From positions 1 to 64,000 of the forward strand of contig VFFB01000005.1 of NCBI GenBank assembly GCA_018882585.1: a stretch of 64,000 bases of DNA, in the 5' to 3' direction. The stretch is from Candidatus Kapaibacterium sp. (GTDB lineage Bacteria; Bacteroidota; Ignavibacteria; Kapaibacteriales; Kapaibacteriaceae). Below, in pieces: positions 44,440 through 53,604 of this stretch. The position numbers and the translations under genes are program-made. The notes under the pieces were generated by a model. The model saw only the letters and a program-made list of their open reading frames with translations, was not told the origin of the DNA and searched no databases. Position 1 is the stretch's first letter, and each line of letters starts with the position of its first letter.

Positions 44440-45603
44440 TCACCACACAAACCGCTCCAGCGCTAGGTTGGCCTTTTGGAAGGCTTCGTCGACGTTGTGT
44501 CCGGTCGATGTAAGGTGACCCATCTTTCGTCCCGTGCGACATTCTTTCTTCCCGTACAGGTGCAACGACACGCCCGGCACCTTGAGCATTTCGATCACGC
44601 TGTCGGGTATACCACTGCCCCCTCGCTCACCTAGCAGATTGATCATGCATGCTGCAGGTACGCGCATGTCGGGCGATCCGAGCGGTAGGTTTAACACGGC
44701 ACGGACGTGGTTTTCGAATTGCGAGGTGTGACACGCCTCGATGGTGTAGTGTCCGCTATTATGTGGCCGTGGCGCGATTTCGTTGAACAGGATCTCGTCG
44801 TCAAGCGTCAGGAACATCTCAACACCAAACACTCCCACGCCATTGATGGCCTCGACACAGGCAACGGCAATCTCCTGGGCACGAAGTCGTAAAGGGGCTT
44901 CGATGGGCGCTGGGGCAAGCACTGTTACACAGATGTGTCCTTGTTGAATGGTCTGCACGCATTCGTACACGGCGACTTCGCCACGGCGATTGCGGGCGAC
45001 CATGACGGAGAGTTCCTTGGTGAAGGTGACGAAGGATTCGGCCATGAGCGGACGCGTGTCCTCGCCTTCCATAAAGCGACGCCACACCATGTCGATCTCG
45101 GTATCACGCTTGATCGTTGCGTTGCCGTAGCCGTCATAGCCATACTTGCGTGTTTTAGCAACGAACGGATATCCATGTTCGGCGCCAAAGTCGTACAGAT
45201 CCTGCTTTGACGAAATGGCAGCGAATCGTGCCATGGGTATGCCGGCGGCCGAGAACGTCTCTTTCTGCGTGAACTTGTCCTGGACTAACCGCATGGTGTC
45301 GGGCGCCGGAAAGACCAGCCGACGTTCAGCGATCGCATCAAGGATATCGGGATCGATAAACTCGTTTTCTAACGTCACAACGTCGCTTGCCGTAATGAAT
45401 GCGTCAAGATCGGCGGCATCCTTCCAGCCGTTAGGGAAGTCGAGCTTCGTCATGACGCCTGCGGGCGACCCTTCGCCATGTTCGATCACGGCAACACGAA
45501 GCCCCATCTTGAAGGCCTCCTGCGCCGTCATCTTGGCAAGCTGTCCTCCGCCAAGGAGTCCAAGGGTAAACGGTTCGGTTGGACGATAGATGGAAGGCAG
45601 CAT
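44440..45603 (-). CDS. purK: 5-(carboxyamino)imidazole ribonucleotide synthase
   Basis: A 387-aa ATP-grasp enzyme of purine synthesis that makes N5-CAIR from AIR, bicarbonate and ATP. LGLLGGGQLAKM at the N-terminus, the ATP-grasp core (KTRKYGYDGYGN, AESFVTFTKELSV) and NEIAPRPHNSGHYTIEAC are diagnostic for PurK. Length is standard. It is the last gene of the leftward prfB-cobB-acpS-purK cluster, 9 bp after acpS. purE is not present in the window. Confidence 0.95.
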   Translation of the reverse strand: MLPSIYRPTEPFTLGLLGGGQLAKMTAQEAFKMGLRVAVIEHGEGSPAGVMTKLDFPNGWKDAADLDAFITASDVVTLENEFIDPDILDAIAERRLVFPAPDTMRLVQDKFTQKETFSAAGIPMARFAAISSKQDLYDFGAEHGYPFVAKTRKYGYDGYGNATIKRDTEIDMVWRRFMEGEDTRPLMAESFVTFTKELSVMVARNRRGEVAVYECVQTIQQGHICVTVLAPAPIEAPLRLRAQEIAVACVEAINGVGVFGVEMFLTLDDEILFNEIAPRPHNSGHYTIEACHTSQFENHVRAVLNLPLGSPDMRVPAACMINLLGERGGSGIPDSVIEMLKVPGVSLHLYGKKECRTGRKMGHLTSTGHNVDEAFQKANLALERFVW

Positions 45604-45612
45604 GGAGGTTGT

Positions 45613-45996
45613 TCAGGATTGTGCTTCGATAACGACGACGGCCAGGGCAACATCGGCCGTGTGACTCAGCGAGACGTGGACGATGTACTGACCCCAGCGT
45701 TCGAGCATCAACGTGCGAAGTTCCATCACGGGCTTACCTGATGGTTCGTTGCGGATGCCAACGCTGTTCAGCGCAAAGCCATCGCGCAGCCCCGTTCCAA
45801 TGGCTTTCGAGAATGCCTCTTTTGCGGCAAACCGTGCCGCGTAGTGCAGGAACTTCGTATCTCCAAAACGCTCGCAGTAGTCGACTTCGGTTTGCGTGAA
45901 GACGCGCTTCAGGAAACGCTCGCCGTACTCCTCGTAGGCGCGCTTGATGCGTGCTACGTCGGTGATGTCTGTTCCAATACCGATGATCGCGCTCAT
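45613..45996 (-). CDS. acpS: Holo-[acyl-carrier-protein] synthase
   Basis: A 127-aa phosphopantetheinyl transferase that activates acyl carrier protein for fatty acid synthesis. The signature IGIGTDITDVARI with the metal-binding Asp and FAAKEAFSKAIG with Glu/Lys are intact. HVSLSHTADVALA closes the fold. Normal length. Its ATG overlaps the cobB stop (ATGA, 45993-45996). Confidence 0.95.
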   Translation of the reverse strand: MSAIIGIGTDITDVARIKRAYEEYGERFLKRVFTQTEVDYCERFGDTKFLHYAARFAAKEAFSKAIGTGLRDGFALNSVGIRNEPSGKPVMELRTLMLERWGQYIVHVSLSHTADVALAVVVIEAQS

Positions 45997-46712
45997 GCTG
46001 CTGTCAGTTCCGAAATGAGTTCCGGAAGGATAACGCCGCTTGGCCCGCGCAGATGCGCGTGTGCATACGGCGTCAGCTCGGTGCTATCGGGATTTACCTC
46101 GATCACGAAGGCTCCGTGGTCCTTGGCAAGATACGGCAAGCCCGCTGCGGGATATACCTGTGCGCTGGTGCCGATGCTGAACATCACGTCGGCACGACGT
46201 GTCGCCTCCTCGGCCTGCACCCACACGTCATGCGGCAGGTCTTCGCCGAACCACACAACGTTGGGGCGCATCGGCCCAAAGCATGTCTTGCATTGCAGCT
46301 CGGCCTGATGCGCATCGTCGATCCAGCCGCAGTCGTTGCAGCGGTTCTCAACAAGATTACCATGCACTTCGAGCACGTTCATTGAACCTGCGCGCTGGTG
46401 CAGGCGGTCAACATTCTGCGTCACCAGCGTGAACGACGGAACCAACCGCTCGAGCGCTGCCAGTGCGTGGTGACCGGCATTGGGCTCGACCGAATCCACC
46501 ACGTGCAGACGGTGGGCATACCAGTCGCGGACGCGCTCGGGGTTGGCCAGGAAGCCCGTCATGCTGGCAAGTTCCTCGGGACGAAACTTCGCCCACAGTC
46601 CATCGGGATCGCGGAAGGTTGCTACGCCGCTTTCCGCGCTCACGCCGGCACCTGTCAGTACCACCACATGGTCGGCACAACGCAGGCGCTCGATGACGTT
46701 CGCCGGAATCAT
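45993..46712 (-). CDS. cobB: Sirtuin-family NAD-dependent protein deacylase
   Basis: A 239-aa CobB/SIR2 enzyme. [16 protein letters not shown] (NAD binding), [12 protein letters not shown] and LEVHGN with the catalytic His, and [13 protein letters not shown] are present. Four cysteines (NRCNDCG and CKTCF) form the zinc site. The Tyr-x-x-Arg pair in WYAHR matches the class III pocket that accepts succinyl and malonyl lysine. Overlaps both neighbours by ATGA, so translation with prfB and acpS is coupled. Confidence 0.92.
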   Translation of the reverse strand: MIPANVIERLRCADHVVVLTGAGVSAESGVATFRDPDGLWAKFRPEELASMTGFLANPERVRDWYAHRLHVVDSVEPNAGHHALAALERLVPSFTLVTQNVDRLHQRAGSMNVLEVHGNLVENRCNDCGWIDDAHQAELQCKTCFGPMRPNVVWFGEDLPHDVWVQAEEATRRADVMFSIGTSAQVYPAAGLPYLAKDHGAFVIEVNPDSTELTPYAHAHLRGPSGVILPELISELTAA

Positions 46713-47816
46713 GCGTTCAGCTGATCCTCGAGCAGCAGATAGGCCTTGATAAGTTCGTCCAGGTCGCCATCCATCACGCGGTGCACATCGTTGATCTTCG
46801 TTTCTGTCCGATGGTCATTCACCATGGTGTACGGCTGGAAGACATACGAGCGGATCTGTGAGCCCCACTCGATCTTCTTCTTGGTGCCTTCGATGGCTGC
46901 CTTGGCAGCCTCTTCCTCTTCGCGGCGCTTCTGGTACAGGCGGCTCTTGAGCATCTTCATGGCGCGCTCGCGGTTCATCAGCTGCGAGCGTTCCTGTTGG
47001 CAAGCCACAACGATACCAGAAGGAATGTGGCGCAGACGCACGGCCGTTTCGACCTTGTTTACGTTCTGTCCACCCTTGCCCCCTGACCTGAACGTATCCA
47101 TCTCGACGTCGGCGGGATTGACTTCGATCTCGACGTCGTCTTCGACTTCGGGATAGACAAAGACCGATGCGAATGACGTGTGGCGGCGGGCATTGGAATC
47201 GTATGGGCTGATGCGGACCAGTCGGTGGACGCCGTTTTCGGCCTTCAGATAGCCATAGGCGTACTTGCCTTTGATCTCGAGCGTGCCCGACTTGATGCCC
47301 GCGGTATCGCCTTCCTGCTCGTCGGCAAGGAAGACCTGAAAGCCTTTCTTCTCGGCCCAGCGCGTGTACATGCGCAGCAGCATCTCGGCCCAATCCTGGG
47401 CTTCGGTACCGCCGGCGCCGGCATTGATGGTCAGAATGGCATTACGGTCGTCGTCGGTACCTGACAGAATCTTGCGCAGTTCGAGTTCATCGACGGCGGT
47501 CTGACATCGCACCAGCTCGGCCACGATCTCGGCTTCCATCGATTCGTCTTCGGCTTCGTCGGCCAGTTCTATCAGCGCCTGAACGTCATCGACGGCAGTG
47601 GTGGCGGATTCCCAGGTTCCCACCCAGTCCTTGCGGGTGGCGATCTCCTGCATCACGGCCTGCGCCTTGGTCTGGTCGTCCCAGAAGTTGGGCGCCTGCG
47701 ACATCATTTCGCGTTCGGCTATCTCGTCGCGCTTGCGATCGATGTCAAAGGAACCTCCGCAATTGGTCCACGCGCTCGCGGAGTTCCTGGGTCTGTGCTT
47801 TTTGTGGGTCGAACAT
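46709..47816 (-). CDS. prfB: Peptide chain release factor 2 with programmed +1 frameshift
   Basis: RF2 catalyses release at UGA/UAA. Translation from the ATG at 47816 gives [20 protein letters not shown] and meets an in-frame TGA at codon 24 (47745-47747). CTT-TGA-C preceded at 3-nt spacing by GGAGG (47754-47758) is the classical RF2 autoregulatory slip site; a +1 shift continues as [14 protein letters not shown] to the end at 46709, about 368 aa in total. The catalytic [11 protein letters not shown] is intact. The recognition tripeptide reads SPY ([15 protein letters not shown]) where SPF is usual. A TATCTTTG box lies just before the ATG. Confidence 0.95.
47744..47758 (-). promoter_or_regulatory. 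RF2 programmed-frameshift signal
   Basis: On the minus strand GGAGG-TTC-CTT-TGA-C: an internal Shine-Dalgarno, a 3-nt spacer, the slippery CTT and the UGA recognised by RF2 itself. Spacing is identical to the E. coli signal. Low RF2 favours slippage and hence RF2 synthesis. Confidence 0.93.
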
Positions 47817-47822
47817 AGACTG

Positions 47823-47830
47823 CAAAGATA
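47823..47830 (-). promoter_or_regulatory. -7 box TATCTTTG, 6 nt before the prfB start
   Basis: Exact TAnnTTTG on the minus strand. With a start site 5-7 nt downstream, the prfB mRNA would begin at or next to its ATG. Confidence 0.5.
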
Positions 47831-47878
47831 CGGCTCATGGCCGGTCAAATGTTGTACGTAGCCATTCAGCGATATGCA

Positions 47879-47912
47879 CAACGCACTTTGCGCAACGCAC
47901 TTTGCGCAATGC
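47879..47912. repeat. Short tandem repeat with TTGCGCAA palindromes
   Basis: A 14-bp unit CGCACTTTGCGCAA occurs twice in a row after a partial copy, in the gap between prfB and the DUF5686 gene. Each unit contains the palindrome TTGCGCAA. Confidence 0.7.
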
Positions 47913-47935
47913 GTGTTGCGCCCCCCGCCCCACCC

Positions 47936-50398
47936 CTACAACAGCGGACTGCTTATGGAGACGCTCCAGCCGAAGGTTCCAGCGGGTCTTGCGATGGGGC
48001 CAACGGGCCAGCGCATGTCAACACGCAGGAAGAACAGATCGCTGATAAAGCTTGGGATGCGCGCAAGAGCAAAGCCGGCCTCGGTGTACCAGCCGTCGGT
48101 CGAGCGGAAGGCCGTTGCCAAGGGAATGCCTCGTTGTACGTACGATGCAGCCGCACCGGTAGCCAGCAGGTCGAGTCCACGTCCGTTATACGTGGGCAGC
48201 CCAATGGCGCGCCACCACAGGTCCGAAAAGTTGTGCTCGGCATGCACCCTCAGAAACTCCGTGCCCCCTAACCTGTTGATGGGAATCGTCATCATGTCGG
48301 TTGCCATGCCGAACACTGGATATCGGCGCATGGCAGAATACTGATACTGTCGTGGCGTGTTGGCGGATGTCCAGCCAGCGTTCAGGGCAAGGTCAAGACG
48401 CATGGGACTGTAGCCTACGTCGAAGGTATTGAGCCGTAGAGCAAGGTTTGCCGATACCGACCGGAAGGCATTCGAGTTCGGAACCTGTTCGCCGTAGCCT
48501 ACCGTAACCGATCCGTTGATCGTACGTCCCCCGCCAAGCAGCGATGCAAGCGGGTTCTCCTCACCGGTGCCAATACTGGCAAACAACGTTCGGTAGGCTC
48601 CGTCATTCGGCACCACCTGCTCCCTGTTCAAGGTCTCGATAAGGGGCATGGTGAAATGCCTCGAAGACTCGGCAAGCAGGGCCAGGGAGAATTCGCCCAG
48701 AGATGCCTTGACGCCGACATCGAAGCCATCGCGACGATAGAAGTCGGCATAGTCGGCATAGAGCAGGTTCGACAAATTCAGGTTGCTGAACCGCTGCAGG
48801 ATATCGCGACTTGCCTGGATGGAATAGATGTCGCTGAAGACACGCGCTGCGGCGTCAACAGAGGCTTTGCGCCCGCCGACGATCGGCACGCGCACGTCGA
48901 CGGAACCGGCGCGAGTGCCTTGCTCACCAAAGGATGCTGCGCCCAGAACGCGAACTGGCTTGGAGTTTACCTCGAGCTGAGCGCCGTACATAACGCCTGT
49001 GACACCGGTGCGGTTGATCAGTGGATTGATGCCGAGATTGACCGGACCGAGCGACATGCTGAACAGGCCGATGGCAGATCGGCGTGCTGCACTGTCTGAA
49101 CGAGAGGTCTTCTTGGTCGTGTCTGCTGCGATGCTGTCCTGTTTACGATACGTCTCACGCTCCTGTTCGCTGAGTTCGGCAAAGGCATGCTTGTCCCAGT
49201 ATTCAGACTTTGCAGAGTCCGCGTCGGGCATCACGGTGACGTTGGAACGCAGACTTGCCGATGCAGTGACGGCACCTCCACCGGCCTCGACACTGACTGC
49301 TCCGCCACTAGTATCTGCAGGCTTTGTTTGTCGTTTGAATATCGAGTCATCAATGGGCTGATTGGCCTTGGCATCCTGAAGCCACGACGTTGCGGCAGCA
49401 CCTACTTCGAGGTCTGCAAGCCCGGCAATGATCTTCAGTCGGAGTTTGCCGGAAAGCTCCTGATACGCCGGCACCCAGATACTGTCGGCAACTTGTTCGT
49501 ACCGCGTCTTGATACGAAAGCCCTTAATGAAGGGAATCGCTGTTTCCTGCGTGGGCGCGAAGTCGGATTCGACAAGCTGATATGAGCCATCAACGATCGT
49601 CATCGTGCCTTCGAAACCCGGGAACAGACGGGACTTCGGTGCAAATGACAGTTCGTAGGCCAGATACGTTCCGAGTTGACGTTTGTTCACGATGGTGAAG
49701 TTGTAGTCGTCCAGTGCGGCAGGACTCAGTGGTGACGTCAGCTTTACATTGAGCAGCTCGAAGTTGTCCTGCGATACATCAAACTCTTCGTCGAACACGG
49801 CAAGGTTTGACGCCGCCGAAATGTTCTTTGTCTGCCGACGCTGCAGGATGATCGTCTGCTTCTTTCCCGGGGCCGGCTGACGCTGCTCATACACGCGTGA
49901 GAACGTCTCCGTGATCACGCCGGCATCATCTTCCTTGTCGGCGAGCAAGCCCTTGTTCTTGGCATCGACGCGTAGTTTACTATACAGGTTGCGTTCCAGC
50001 GTGGTGATGCGTTTTGCATTCACGTCACGTCGAGCCGTTGCACGGCGCACCACCTCTTGGGCCGAGATATCACCCAGAACCTTCACAATGCGTGCATCGA
50101 CGGCCGACACTGGCAAGGCGATACGTAGCGTCGTCGACGCTGGATCTATGGATTGCCGCACCTCGCCATAGCCGATGCTTCGCACCTCGAGGACATGCGG
50201 CCCCGGCGGCAGCGGCAGCCGGAACGTACCGCGACTTCCAGCATACGTTCCCATGCTCGTACCGGCCACGCGTATCGACGCACCGCTGATACCCGCTCCG
50301 GTGGCCGAATCAACGATCGTACCCGTGTACATGACACGTCCGTCATTCTGTGCCGGCAGCGCCGTCACAACAAGCAACAAGGCAAGGATGATGTGCAT
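47936..50398 (-). CDS. DUF5686/carboxypeptidase-regulatory-like outer-membrane protein
   Basis: An 820-aa Bacteroidota-type outer-membrane protein. A short signal peptide (MHIILALLLVVTALPA) is followed by a CarboxypepD_reg-like Ig domain (TGTIVDSATGAGISGASIRV ... LPPGPHVLEVRSIGYG) at residues 25-110, a DUF5686 region, a low-complexity linker near 400-490, and a C-terminal TonB-dependent-like beta-barrel ending in VSISSPLL. Function in this family is unknown. The ATG at 50398 is chosen because an upstream extension of the frame runs through palindromic repeats. Transcribed leftward after the repeats at 50457-50522. Confidence 0.82.
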   Translation of the reverse strand: MHIILALLLVVTALPAQNDGRVMYTGTIVDSATGAGISGASIRVAGTSMGTYAGSRGTFRLPLPPGPHVLEVRSIGYGEVRQSIDPASTTLRIALPVSAVDARIVKVLGDISAQEVVRRATARRDVNAKRITTLERNLYSKLRVDAKNKGLLADKEDDAGVITETFSRVYEQRQPAPGKKQTIILQRRQTKNISAASNLAVFDEEFDVSQDNFELLNVKLTSPLSPAALDDYNFTIVNKRQLGTYLAYELSFAPKSRLFPGFEGTMTIVDGSYQLVESDFAPTQETAIPFIKGFRIKTRYEQVADSIWVPAYQELSGKLRLKIIAGLADLEVGAAATSWLQDAKANQPIDDSIFKRQTKPADTSGGAVSVEAGGGAVTASASLRSNVTVMPDADSAKSEYWDKHAFAELSEQERETYRKQDSIAADTTKKTSRSDSAARRSAIGLFSMSLGPVNLGINPLINRTGVTGVMYGAQLEVNSKPVRVLGAASFGEQGTRAGSVDVRVPIVGGRKASVDAAARVFSDIYSIQASRDILQRFSNLNLSNLLYADYADFYRRDGFDVGVKASLGEFSLALLAESSRHFTMPLIETLNREQVVPNDGAYRTLFASIGTGEENPLASLLGGGRTINGSVTVGYGEQVPNSNAFRSVSANLALRLNTFDVGYSPMRLDLALNAGWTSANTPRQYQYSAMRRYPVFGMATDMMTIPINRLGGTEFLRVHAEHNFSDLWWRAIGLPTYNGRGLDLLATGAAASYVQRGIPLATAFRSTDGWYTEAGFALARIPSFISDLFFLRVDMRWPVGPIARPAGTFGWSVSISSPLL

Positions 50399-50456
50399 AC
50401 AGGGGGCAAGGTACGAACCTGCGCGAGGAGAGTTGCACGCACGTGCCGGGCGGGTA

Positions 50457-50522
50457 TGTAGGGGCGCGGCATGCCGCGCCCCATACGTGTTAACCAAGGG
50501 CGCGGCATGCCGCGCCCCTACA
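50457..50522. repeat. Two inverted copies of the GGGCGCGGCATGCCGCGCCC palindrome
   Basis: The 22-bp perfect palindrome GGGGCGCGGCATGCCGCGCCCC lies at 50461-50482 and a second copy at 50498-50517. Outer flanks TGTAG and CTACA make the whole segment a larger inverted repeat. Same family as 6227-6246 and 7855-7876. The TAG stop of the gene at 50518-51138 lies in the outer flank. Confidence 0.92.
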
Positions 50523-51138
50523 ATCCCTCGTGCATCACGCTCCATCCGACGGCGCCCGAGAGTTTGTAGCGCATGGAGACGCCGATGATGAGGGCCGTCA
50601 TGCGCTCGAGCGTTCGGGCGTAGATGAGTTTGCCGGCATACCACGGGCGAAAGCCGATGGCTGTGATCATTGTCTCGACGACGCCTGCGGCCTCGCGGTC
50701 GTCCGACGCAACGAAGGTGTCCATGATTGACGCATCGTGCTGCAACGCGGCCGCACCAATCGTATTGAGCGCTTTGACGATGCGACCATGCGGAATGGCT
50801 CGTGCCAACTGCTCGGCCGCACTGTCGTGGTCGGGGGTAACAACGTCGTCGAGCGTTGGCGTCAGCGGATTGGTCATGCTGACGATGATATGGTCGCTCA
50901 GCACGTCGGCAAGGTCACCGCCGATCTGTTGTTCAACTGTGTAGGGGACGGCAAGTATCACAATGGTCGACGCTCGTACCGAGTCGGCCGCCGTTGCATG
51001 AAGGTAGCTGCCGTCGGCAGGCAGCTGCGGATCATAGCCATGGACGACGAAACCTGCACGCCGAAGGCGTGCAGCCAAGGCGCTGCCCATGGTGCCGGCG
51101 ATGCCAATGATGGAGACGACGGGATAATTGGATGTCAT
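50518..51138 (-). CDS. F420-dependent NADP reductase-like NAD(P)-binding protein
   Basis: A 206-aa Rossmann-fold protein: VVSIIGIAGTMGSALAARL at the N-terminus (GxxGxxG), VILAVPY after the third strand, NPLTP and KALNTIG are typical of the NADPH:F420 oxidoreductase (Fno) family. Many bacterial members act without F420, so cofactor and substrate are open. Its start overlaps the stop of the KefB-type gene (ATGA, 51135-51138). The coding sequence ends within a palindromic repeat, so the C-terminus may have been shaped by the repeat's insertion. Confidence 0.75.
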   Translation of the reverse strand: MTSNYPVVSIIGIAGTMGSALAARLRRAGFVVHGYDPQLPADGSYLHATAADSVRASTIVILAVPYTVEQQIGGDLADVLSDHIIVSMTNPLTPTLDDVVTPDHDSAAEQLARAIPHGRIVKALNTIGAAALQHDASIMDTFVASDDREAAGVVETMITAIGFRPWYAGKLIYARTLERMTALIIGVSMRYKLSGAVGWSVMHEGL

Positions 51139-52880
51139 GCTTGTTCGCGTGCAGCATCTGTGATTCGACCAAGCACGCCATAACGATGCGAATGCATCAA
51201 TGATTCCTGCTCGACTATTACGTCGCTTTCTACACCAAGATGTTGTAGCAGTGCAATGAAGACCTGAATCGATGATTCGTACTCCTCGGTGACCACTACG
51301 TCGGCTCCGGCCTTCGAGATTGCCTCGACATCACGTGCATATCGCGTCCGCGCTATCACAAAAATGTCCGGCCGTGCCCTGCGGATGATGGTTGTTGCCA
51401 TGGCCACTGCCGATTGGTCGCTGATGGCAATGATGACAGAATTGGCGTGCTGCAGTCCCGCCAACTGCAGGTCTTCCAGATCGGTTGCATCACCATACAC
51501 TATTGGCACGCCCTGCTTCCGACACTTCTCGACCGTCTGGCTGCTCATCTCCATCACGCGGTAGGGTATCGCCGTTGCATCAAGGACGCGGGCAACGTTC
51601 CGCCCATGCACGCCATAGCCGATGATCACAACATTTGGCGTCGCCATCACTTCAAGCGGCTTCGATGCCCCCTGCGAAAAGGTCGATAATGGGGCAAAGG
51701 ATGACCTTGGGACGGCACGCTCGACAAGACGTGGGGCCGCGCTGATGAGCAACGGGGCTAATGTCATGGTGACGATGATGACCAGTAGCATAGCCTGAAA
51801 GCCATCATTCGTGATGAGGCCACTCTTCAGTCCCGACTCGGCAAGTACAAATGAGAATTCGCCGATCTGTGCCAGCACGACACCGGCAAGCATGGCAACA
51901 CGTATCGAGCAGCCAAGCGCGCGCAACACGGCCGTTACAACGAGTGCTTTAACAATGACGACGGCGACGGCACCCACTACGGTTGGCACAAGTAACGTCG
52001 GGTTGATGTCGAGCAACAAACCGACCGAGATGAAGAAGATGCTCGTGAATGCATCACGCATACTCTCGACTGCACGACCTATGCGATGTCCCTGGTCGGT
52101 TCCTGCCGTGATGACGCCGGCCATGAAGGCACCCAAGGCCATCGACATGCCTACAAGCGAGGTGATGTAGGCAGCACCAAAACATATGACGAGGGCACCA
52201 AGGATCAAGACCTCCTGCGCAGACGCCAGCGAGACAAAACGGGTAAGGCGCGGCAGCAACAAACGAAGTCCGACGGCAATGGCCGTCCCAAATCCGATGA
52301 ACGTGCCGATGCGCAGCGCAATGTCGGCCGTGGTGACATTAGCGTTCTGATCAAGCAATGAAATGACGATCATCAACGGAACGATGATGATGTCCTGGAA
52401 GAGCAGGATGCCCATCGAGGCACGACCGTGCGGCAAACTGAGCTCGCGACGCTCCTTTAGCACCTTGGCGCAGATGGCCGTACTGCTGACGCTTACCGTC
52501 AGGCCGATGAAGATCAACGTGTTGACAGATGCATCGACACCTACGGCCACCAATCCCAACGCAGCAAGAACCCCGCTCAGCAACGATGTGAGCAACACCT
52601 GCAACGATCCGCCGGCAAGCACAATGCGACGCATGCTACGCAGATCGTTGAGCGAGAACTCAAGGCCGATTGTAAACAGGAGTAGGATCACGCCAAGCTC
52701 GGCCAGTGTGGCGATGACGTCGTTCTGTACAACGATGCCGGCACCGCTCGGGCCAAGGATAATGCCCGTTGCGATCAGACCGATGATGGCCGGTAAGCGC
52801 AAACGCTGAAAGACGACGATGACCAGAATGGCCATGGCCGAAATGATGACGAGCTCGTCCAGAAAATCAAACGTATGCAT
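51135..52880 (-). CDS. CPA2-family cation/proton antiporter with RCK (TrkA-N) domain, KefB/YbaL-like
   Basis: A 581-aa membrane protein. About 12 transmembrane helices form the Na+/H+ exchanger domain (residues about 5-385), with VSSTAICAKVLKE, GRASMGILLFQDI and LGAFMAGVITAG as landmarks. An RCK N-domain follows from about residue 415 (VVIIGYGVHGRNVARVLDA, then YGDATDLEDLQLAGL), which binds NAD(H) or nucleotides and gates K+/H+ exchange. A short RCK-C-like end is partial. It starts 11 bp after yggS and is coupled to the F420-reductase-like gene. Confidence 0.9.
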   Translation of the reverse strand: MHTFDFLDELVIISAMAILVIVVFQRLRLPAIIGLIATGIILGPSGAGIVVQNDVIATLAELGVILLLFTIGLEFSLNDLRSMRRIVLAGGSLQVLLTSLLSGVLAALGLVAVGVDASVNTLIFIGLTVSVSSTAICAKVLKERRELSLPHGRASMGILLFQDIIIVPLMIVISLLDQNANVTTADIALRIGTFIGFGTAIAVGLRLLLPRLTRFVSLASAQEVLILGALVICFGAAYITSLVGMSMALGAFMAGVITAGTDQGHRIGRAVESMRDAFTSIFFISVGLLLDINPTLLVPTVVGAVAVVIVKALVVTAVLRALGCSIRVAMLAGVVLAQIGEFSFVLAESGLKSGLITNDGFQAMLLVIIVTMTLAPLLISAAPRLVERAVPRSSFAPLSTFSQGASKPLEVMATPNVVIIGYGVHGRNVARVLDATAIPYRVMEMSSQTVEKCRKQGVPIVYGDATDLEDLQLAGLQHANSVIIAISDQSAVAMATTIIRRARPDIFVIARTRYARDVEAISKAGADVVVTEEYESSIQVFIALLQHLGVESDVIVEQESLMHSHRYGVLGRITDAAREQA

Positions 52881-52891
52881 TGGCGCCGCCG

Positions 52892-53581
52892 TTACGTTCG
52901 TTCGCCAAAGATGGCAGAACCCACTCGTACCATCGTCGATCCTTCCTCGATAGCGATGTCCAGATCACTCGACATGCCCATCGACAGATGCACGGCATCG
53001 CTCGGTACCAACCCCCGAGCTATCGCCCGATCACGGATGGCGCGCAGCCGCGCAAAGCTTGCGCGCACGACGGTTTCGTCGTCGCTCATCGCACCGATGG
53101 TCATGAAACCCCGCACGTTCAGCCACTCGCGTTCCTGGATGTACTCCAGCAGCTCGTCGACCGCGTCGACGGCGCAGCCGTGCTTGCTCGCCTCGCCCGA
53201 GGCGTTGACCTCGACAAGGATGTCTACGCCCTCGCCGCGGCGCTCACACTCGGCATCGAGTTCATCGACAAGCGACTGCCGGTCGACCGATTGAATGCAG
53301 GTGGCAAACTTCAGTACATCGCGCACCTTGTTCGTCTGCAGATGGCCAATAAAATGCCACTCGATGTCAAGGTCCAACAACTCGTCGTACTTGGGCAATG
53401 CCTCCTGCACGCGATTCTCGCCAAAGGCGGTAGCTCCGACCTCGTAGGCCTCTCGCAGACGCTCACTGTCGACCGTCTTGGTGGCCAGCACCAGTGTTAC
53501 GGTCTCGGGGTCACGTCCACAGCGCATGCAGGCATCGTTGATCCGACGTTGGACGGACTGAATGTTGGTGGTAATGGACAT
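52892..53581 (-). CDS. yggS: YggS-family pyridoxal phosphate homeostasis protein
   Basis: A 229-aa PLP-binding protein of the alanine-racemase-like fold that balances PLP levels. LVLATKTVDSERLREAY carries the PLP lysine; GENRVQEALPK, WHFIGHLQTNKVRDV, EVNASGEASKHGC and LSMGMSSDLDIAIEEGSTMVR (split here by a longer run) are the family blocks. Normal length. Start at 53581 preceded by a TATTTTG box ending 4 nt upstream, so it may be transcribed on its own as well as from upstream. Confidence 0.95.
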   Translation of the reverse strand: MSITTNIQSVQRRINDACMRCGRDPETVTLVLATKTVDSERLREAYEVGATAFGENRVQEALPKYDELLDLDIEWHFIGHLQTNKVRDVLKFATCIQSVDRQSLVDELDAECERRGEGVDILVEVNASGEASKHGCAVDAVDELLEYIQEREWLNVRGFMTIGAMSDDETVVRASFARLRAIRDRAIARGLVPSDAVHLSMGMSSDLDIAIEEGSTMVRVGSAIFGERT

Positions 53582-53585
53582 GCCG

Positions 53586-53592
53586 CAAAATA
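53586..53592 (-). promoter_or_regulatory. -7-like box TATTTTG, 4 nt before the yggS start
   Basis: Lies in the 23-bp gap between the BNR-repeat gene and yggS. One base short of TAnnTTTG. Would yield a leaderless mRNA. Confidence 0.35.
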
Positions 53593-53604
53593 GCCCATCG
53601 TACG

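Noticed and set aside
47745-47881. An N-terminal extension of RF2 in the +1 frame reaching upstream to 47881
   Set aside because: The residues before LDIDRKRD do not resemble RF2, while the zero-frame start at 47816 with the frameshift signal gives the canonical N-terminus.
50399-50644. A longer N-terminus for the DUF5686 protein
   Set aside because: It reads through the palindromic repeat (RHAAPL strings) and overlaps the neighbouring gene; a good signal peptide begins at 50398.
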